The notes under the pieces were generated by a model, which saw nothing but the letters and a program-made list of their open reading frames with translations, did no database searches and had not been told where the DNA came from. A DNA stretch of 64,000 nucleotides, from contig NZ_LMSU01000001.1 in assembly GCF_001429625.1 (NCBI RefSeq), positions 191,498 to 255,497 of the forward strand. Direction: 5' to 3'. The position numbers and the translations under genes are program-made. Each line of letters opens with the position of its first letter. Position 1 is the first letter of the stretch. Shown piece after piece: positions 61,508-64,000 of the stretch. The stretch is from Nocardioides sp. Soil805. GTDB taxonomy: Bacteria > Actinomycetota > Actinomycetes > Propionibacteriales > Nocardioidaceae.

Positions 61508-62340
61508 GGGACCGCCCGCTCGGCGAGCGCCCGCTCCCCGGCCGCCCGCATGGCGGCCACCGGGGCGGGCTGGCCGGTGAACAGCTCGAACTGCACCGCG
61601 GCCTGGTGGATGAGCAGGTCGAGACCGCTGACCAGGACCCGATCGCCCGCCGACGCGGCCAGCGGCGTGGGCCACGGGTGGTAGAGCACGTCGAAGACGA
61701 CGCCGGCGTCTCGGCACCGCGCCACCAGTCGGTGGTCCTGGGCGTCGGCCGGGACGGTCGAGGCCACCAGGTCGACCTCGAGGGGGGCGGGGTCGTCGAG
61801 CAGCCCGACCACCACGTCGGGCCGGCCGGGGTGGCCGGCGAGCGCCTCGCGCGTCTCCGCCGCCCGCGCCGGGTCGCGGACCAGCAGCGCCAGCGACCGC
61901 ACCCCCAGGTCGGCCAGGGCCAGGCCGACGGAGGTCGCCGTGGCCCCCCCGCCCAGGATCGCGGCGGAGGCGAGGTGGGCGCCGGTGCGCTGGCGGATCG
62001 CGGCGATGGCTCCCGGTACGTCGGTGTTGTCGCCGAGCAGGCGGCCGTCCTCGAGCAGGACGGTGTTGACCGCGCCCGCGAGGCGGGCCCGCTCGGTGAG
62101 GTCGTCGACCAGCGCGACGGCCTCACGCTTGAGCGGCATGGTGAGCGACAGCCCGCGCCACTGCGGCCCCAGGCCGGCCACGAAGTCCGCGAGCCCGCCG
62201 GAGGCGACGCGGTGCGCGTCGTACTCCCAGTCCAGTCCCAGCTCGGCGTAGCCGGCCCGGTGCAGCGTCGGCGACAGCGAGTGGGCGATCGGGTCGCCCA
62301 GCACGCCGCACCGGCGCGCCCGGCCCTCCAGCACCCCCAT
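61504..62340 (-). CDS. aroE: Shikimate dehydrogenase
   Basis: Reduces 3-dehydroshikimate to shikimate with NADPH. The 278-residue protein has the substrate loop DPIAHSLSPTLHRAGY, the catalytic Lys in MPLKREAVALVD, Asn-Thr-Asp in LLGDNTDVPG, and the cofactor turn AAILGGGATATSVGLALADLG. It starts with ATG overlapping the mltG stop by one base and ends over the start of the A24 peptidase gene. The order ruvX-mltG-aroE is a conserved actinobacterial block. Confidence 0.95.
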   Translation of the reverse strand: MGVLEGRARRCGVLGDPIAHSLSPTLHRAGYAELGLDWEYDAHRVASGGLADFVAGLGPQWRGLSLTMPLKREAVALVDDLTERARLAGAVNTVLLEDGRLLGDNTDVPGAIAAIRQRTGAHLASAAILGGGATATSVGLALADLGVRSLALLVRDPARAAETREALAGHPGRPDVVVGLLDDPAPLEVDLVASTVPADAQDHRLVARCRDAGVVFDVLYHPWPTPLAASAGDRVLVSGLDLLIHQAAVQFELFTGQPAPVAAMRAAGERALAERAVP

Positions 62341-63524
62341 CAGCAGGCGTCGGAGGTGGTGCAGTACTCCGTGTACTCGTCCTTGTAGGTGAGGAACTCG
62401 TCGTAGGTCTCGGCGAACTTGGTCTCGCCGGTCGCGAGGTCGACCGTCACGTAGTAGTACCAGTCCCCCGGCTCCGGGTCGGCCGCTGCCGCGATGGCGT
62501 CGTCGCCCGGGGCCTCGATCGGCGTCGGGGGCAGTCCGGCCCGGGTGTAGGTGTTGTACGGCGTGTCCTGCTGGAGCTGCTCGGTGGTCAGCGCCACCCC
62601 CAGCTCCTGGTCGAGTCCGTAGTTGACGCTGGCGTCGATCTGCAGCAGCCCGTTGGTGCCGGCCTTGTCGCCCGGACCGTCGAGGCGGTTGAAGATGACC
62701 CGCGCGATCTTGGGCATGTCGTCGCCGCGACCCTCGGCCTCGACGAGCGAGGCGATGACCATCAGCTCGGCCGGCGTCTTGCCCAGCTCGGCGGCGGCCT
62801 CCTCCAGGCCCGCGTCGTCGGCGGCCTGGCGCCACCGGGCGACCATGGCGGTGAGGACGTCCTTGGGCTTGTCCTTCGGACCGATCTCGTACGTCGCGGG
62901 GAACAGGTAGCCCTCCGGGTTGCCGCCGGCGTAGTCGGGCAGCCCGATGTCCTGGGTCAGGGCCTTGCGCCACTTCGCGGCCCCGAAGTCGGTCTCCTCG
63001 CCGAGCAGCGTGACGACGTCCTCGACACGCATGCCCTCGGGCACCGTGACTGTGCTCTTGACCTGGTTGCCCGGGTCGAGGAGGACCTCGAGCGCGTCGT
63101 CGGCCTTCATCTCCTTCTTCAGCTCGTAGAAGCCCACCTGGATGCCGGCGGAGTCGGGGTCGGCAGCGGCCGCGTCGAGGAACGCCTGCACGGACGCGAC
63201 GACGTTCTTGGCCTTGAGGTTGCGGCCCATCTCGGCGGTGGTGTCGCCCTCCTCGACCTCGAAGGTCACCGAGCCCCGGCCCGGGCCCGGGTAGTCCTCG
63301 GCGGAGGAGAACTGGTCGGAGACCCAGTCGACGCCGCGGGTGACGGCGACGTAGAACCCGCCGACGAGCACCGCGAGCGCGACGATGACGGCGAGGCAGC
63401 CGGAGACGCCGCGCTTCTTGCGGCGCCGGCCCCCCTCGTAGGGGACCGTCTCGTCGGTCTCGAGGGCCTCGTCGGCCTCCTCGGTCTCGACGACCTCGTC
63501 GGAGTACTGCTGCTCGTCATTCAT
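62340..63524 (-). CDS. mltG: Endolytic transglycosylase MltG
   Basis: A membrane-bound lytic transglycosylase that cuts newly made peptidoglycan strands. It is 394 residues with an acidic cytoplasmic front (1-45), one helix (about 51-73) and the outer catalytic domain. IASLVEAEGRGDDMPKIARVIFNRL contains the catalytic Glu and family signature, and YNTYTRAGLPPTPIEAPGDDAIAAA is the conserved C-terminal block. The ATG at 63524 lies inside the end of ruvX (8-base overlap). It is coupled to aroE. Confidence 0.95.
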   Translation of the reverse strand: MNDEQQYSDEVVETEEADEALETDETVPYEGGRRRKKRGVSGCLAVIVALAVLVGGFYVAVTRGVDWVSDQFSSAEDYPGPGRGSVTFEVEEGDTTAEMGRNLKAKNVVASVQAFLDAAAADPDSAGIQVGFYELKKEMKADDALEVLLDPGNQVKSTVTVPEGMRVEDVVTLLGEETDFGAAKWRKALTQDIGLPDYAGGNPEGYLFPATYEIGPKDKPKDVLTAMVARWRQAADDAGLEEAAAELGKTPAELMVIASLVEAEGRGDDMPKIARVIFNRLDGPGDKAGTNGLLQIDASVNYGLDQELGVALTTEQLQQDTPYNTYTRAGLPPTPIEAPGDDAIAAAADPEPGDWYYYVTVDLATGETKFAETYDEFLTYKDEYTEYCTTSDAC

Positions 63525-63978
63525 CGCTGACCTCGACGATCTCTCCGGGCGCGTTGCCACTGGCCCGTTCGGTGTCCAAGGCGTGCTGGAGGATCAGGAC
63601 GGCAGCCGCCTGGTCCACCACGGCACGCCGTGCTGCTCCCTTGCGACCCCGGTCGCGGAGCATGGACTCCGCCGACACCGTGGTCAAGCGCTCATCACAC
63701 AGCCTCACGGGCACGGGATCAATCTGCCGCGCCAGCCGCGCCGCGAAGTCGCGGACCTTAGCCGCCGCCGGGCCCTCGCCGCCGGAGAGCGACCGGGGCA
63801 GCCCCACGACGACCTCGACGGCCTCCTCCTCGGCGATGATCCGGCGCAGCCGGGACAGGTCGCCCCGCCCGCGGCGGACGGTCTCCACGGGCGTGGCCAG
63901 GAAGCCGGAGGGGTCGCTGCGCGCGACCCCGATCCGGGCGTCCCCGGGGTCGATGCCGACCCTCACGCCGGTGCGCAC
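63517..63978 (-). CDS. ruvX: Putative Holliday junction resolvase RuvX/YqgF
   Basis: The 153-residue RNase-H-like nuclease has the catalytic acid in VGIDPGDARIGVARSD, the second in VVVGLPRSLSGGEGPAA and the last in VDQAAAVLILQHALD. YqgF proteins act on rRNA 5' ends or DNA junctions. The GTG at 63978 follows GGGAGAGGGAC. The frame upstream ends in TAG at 63994-63996, which by gene order is probably the end of alaS or a small gene next to it, but only a few bases are visible. Confidence 0.93.
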   Translation of the reverse strand: MRTGVRVGIDPGDARIGVARSDPSGFLATPVETVRRGRGDLSRLRRIIAEEEAVEVVVGLPRSLSGGEGPAAAKVRDFAARLARQIDPVPVRLCDERLTTVSAESMLRDRGRKGAARRAVVDQAAAVLILQHALDTERASGNAPGEIVEVSDE

Positions 63979-64000
63979 GTCCCTCTCCCGCCTCTAGCCC

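Overview
The window is a chromosomal segment from a GC-rich actinobacterium. Several things point to the order Propionibacteriales, most likely a Nocardioides-like organism: about 70% GC by eye, frequent GTG starts, TANNNT boxes set right against start codons, a DUF222/HNH endonuclease, a PafBC-type damage promoter, a KstR-type regulator, and the shikimate gene order ruvX-mltG-aroE-peptidase-aroC-aroK-aroB-aroQ followed by efp-nusB. This is an inference from gene content; no 16S or tRNA gene is present to settle it. No insertion sequence, prophage, CRISPR array, rRNA or tRNA gene was found, so the segment looks like ordinary chromosome.

Layout. 1-6.1 kb: a cut-off CDP-alcohol phosphatidyltransferase, a methyltransferase, an acetyltransferase, a thioredoxin-rhodanese fusion, a lipase-like hydrolase, map with an Fpg/Nei glycosylase, and a small GIY-YIG protein. 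6.2-9.6 kb: a three-gene sulfatase operon (sulfatase, formylglycine-generating enzyme, HAD phosphatase). 9.6-17 kb: membrane proteins, an MFS exporter and small enzymes (VOC, GNAT, PhyH, DinB, P-loop kinase). 17-19.4 kb: an SOS-controlled HNH protein and a zinc-ribbon protein. 19.4-28.6 kb: an M3 oligopeptidase, an SDR/SRPBCC pair, two facing sulfotransferases, a secreted M43 metalloprotease, and hydrolases including an HSL-type esterase with a KstR-like operator. 28.7-34.2 kb: an S66 peptidase, then an envelope-glycan-like cluster (two methyltransferases, an alpha/alpha-toroid protein, a GT4 glycosyltransferase) divergent from kstR. 34-39 kb: flavin oxidoreductases, two Mce-associated-like proteins, a hemerythrin, and DUF1707 and YjbR proteins. 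39.4-53.9 kb: uvrB, a kelch lipoprotein, a DHFR-like enzyme, a phospholipase-D/cardiolipin synthase, a pseudo-receiver/thioredoxin-reductase fusion, an AlkA-type glycosylase, tryptophan 2,3-dioxygenase, an ATP-dependent DNA ligase, an LRR protein, a methyltransferase and a TetR regulator. 54-64 kb, all on the minus strand: an oxidoreductase/DUF1206 pair, efp-nusB and the shikimate operon.

The most interesting theme is DNA damage control. Three separate promoters, those of uvrB, the ATP-dependent ligase and an uncharacterised GIY-YIG protein, carry the same TTGTCGGTG-N8-(-10) arrangement. This is the LexA-independent, PafBC-type promoter known from mycobacteria. The DUF222/HNH gene instead has a near-perfect LexA box laid over its promoter. 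The window therefore links one uncharacterised nuclease-like gene to each of the two damage regulons. A second theme is KstR: the regulator gene is present together with two palindromes of KstR type, one at its own divergent promoter and one in front of a lipase. A third is the very regular spacing of -10 boxes 6-8 bases before start codons, which predicts many leaderless mRNAs.
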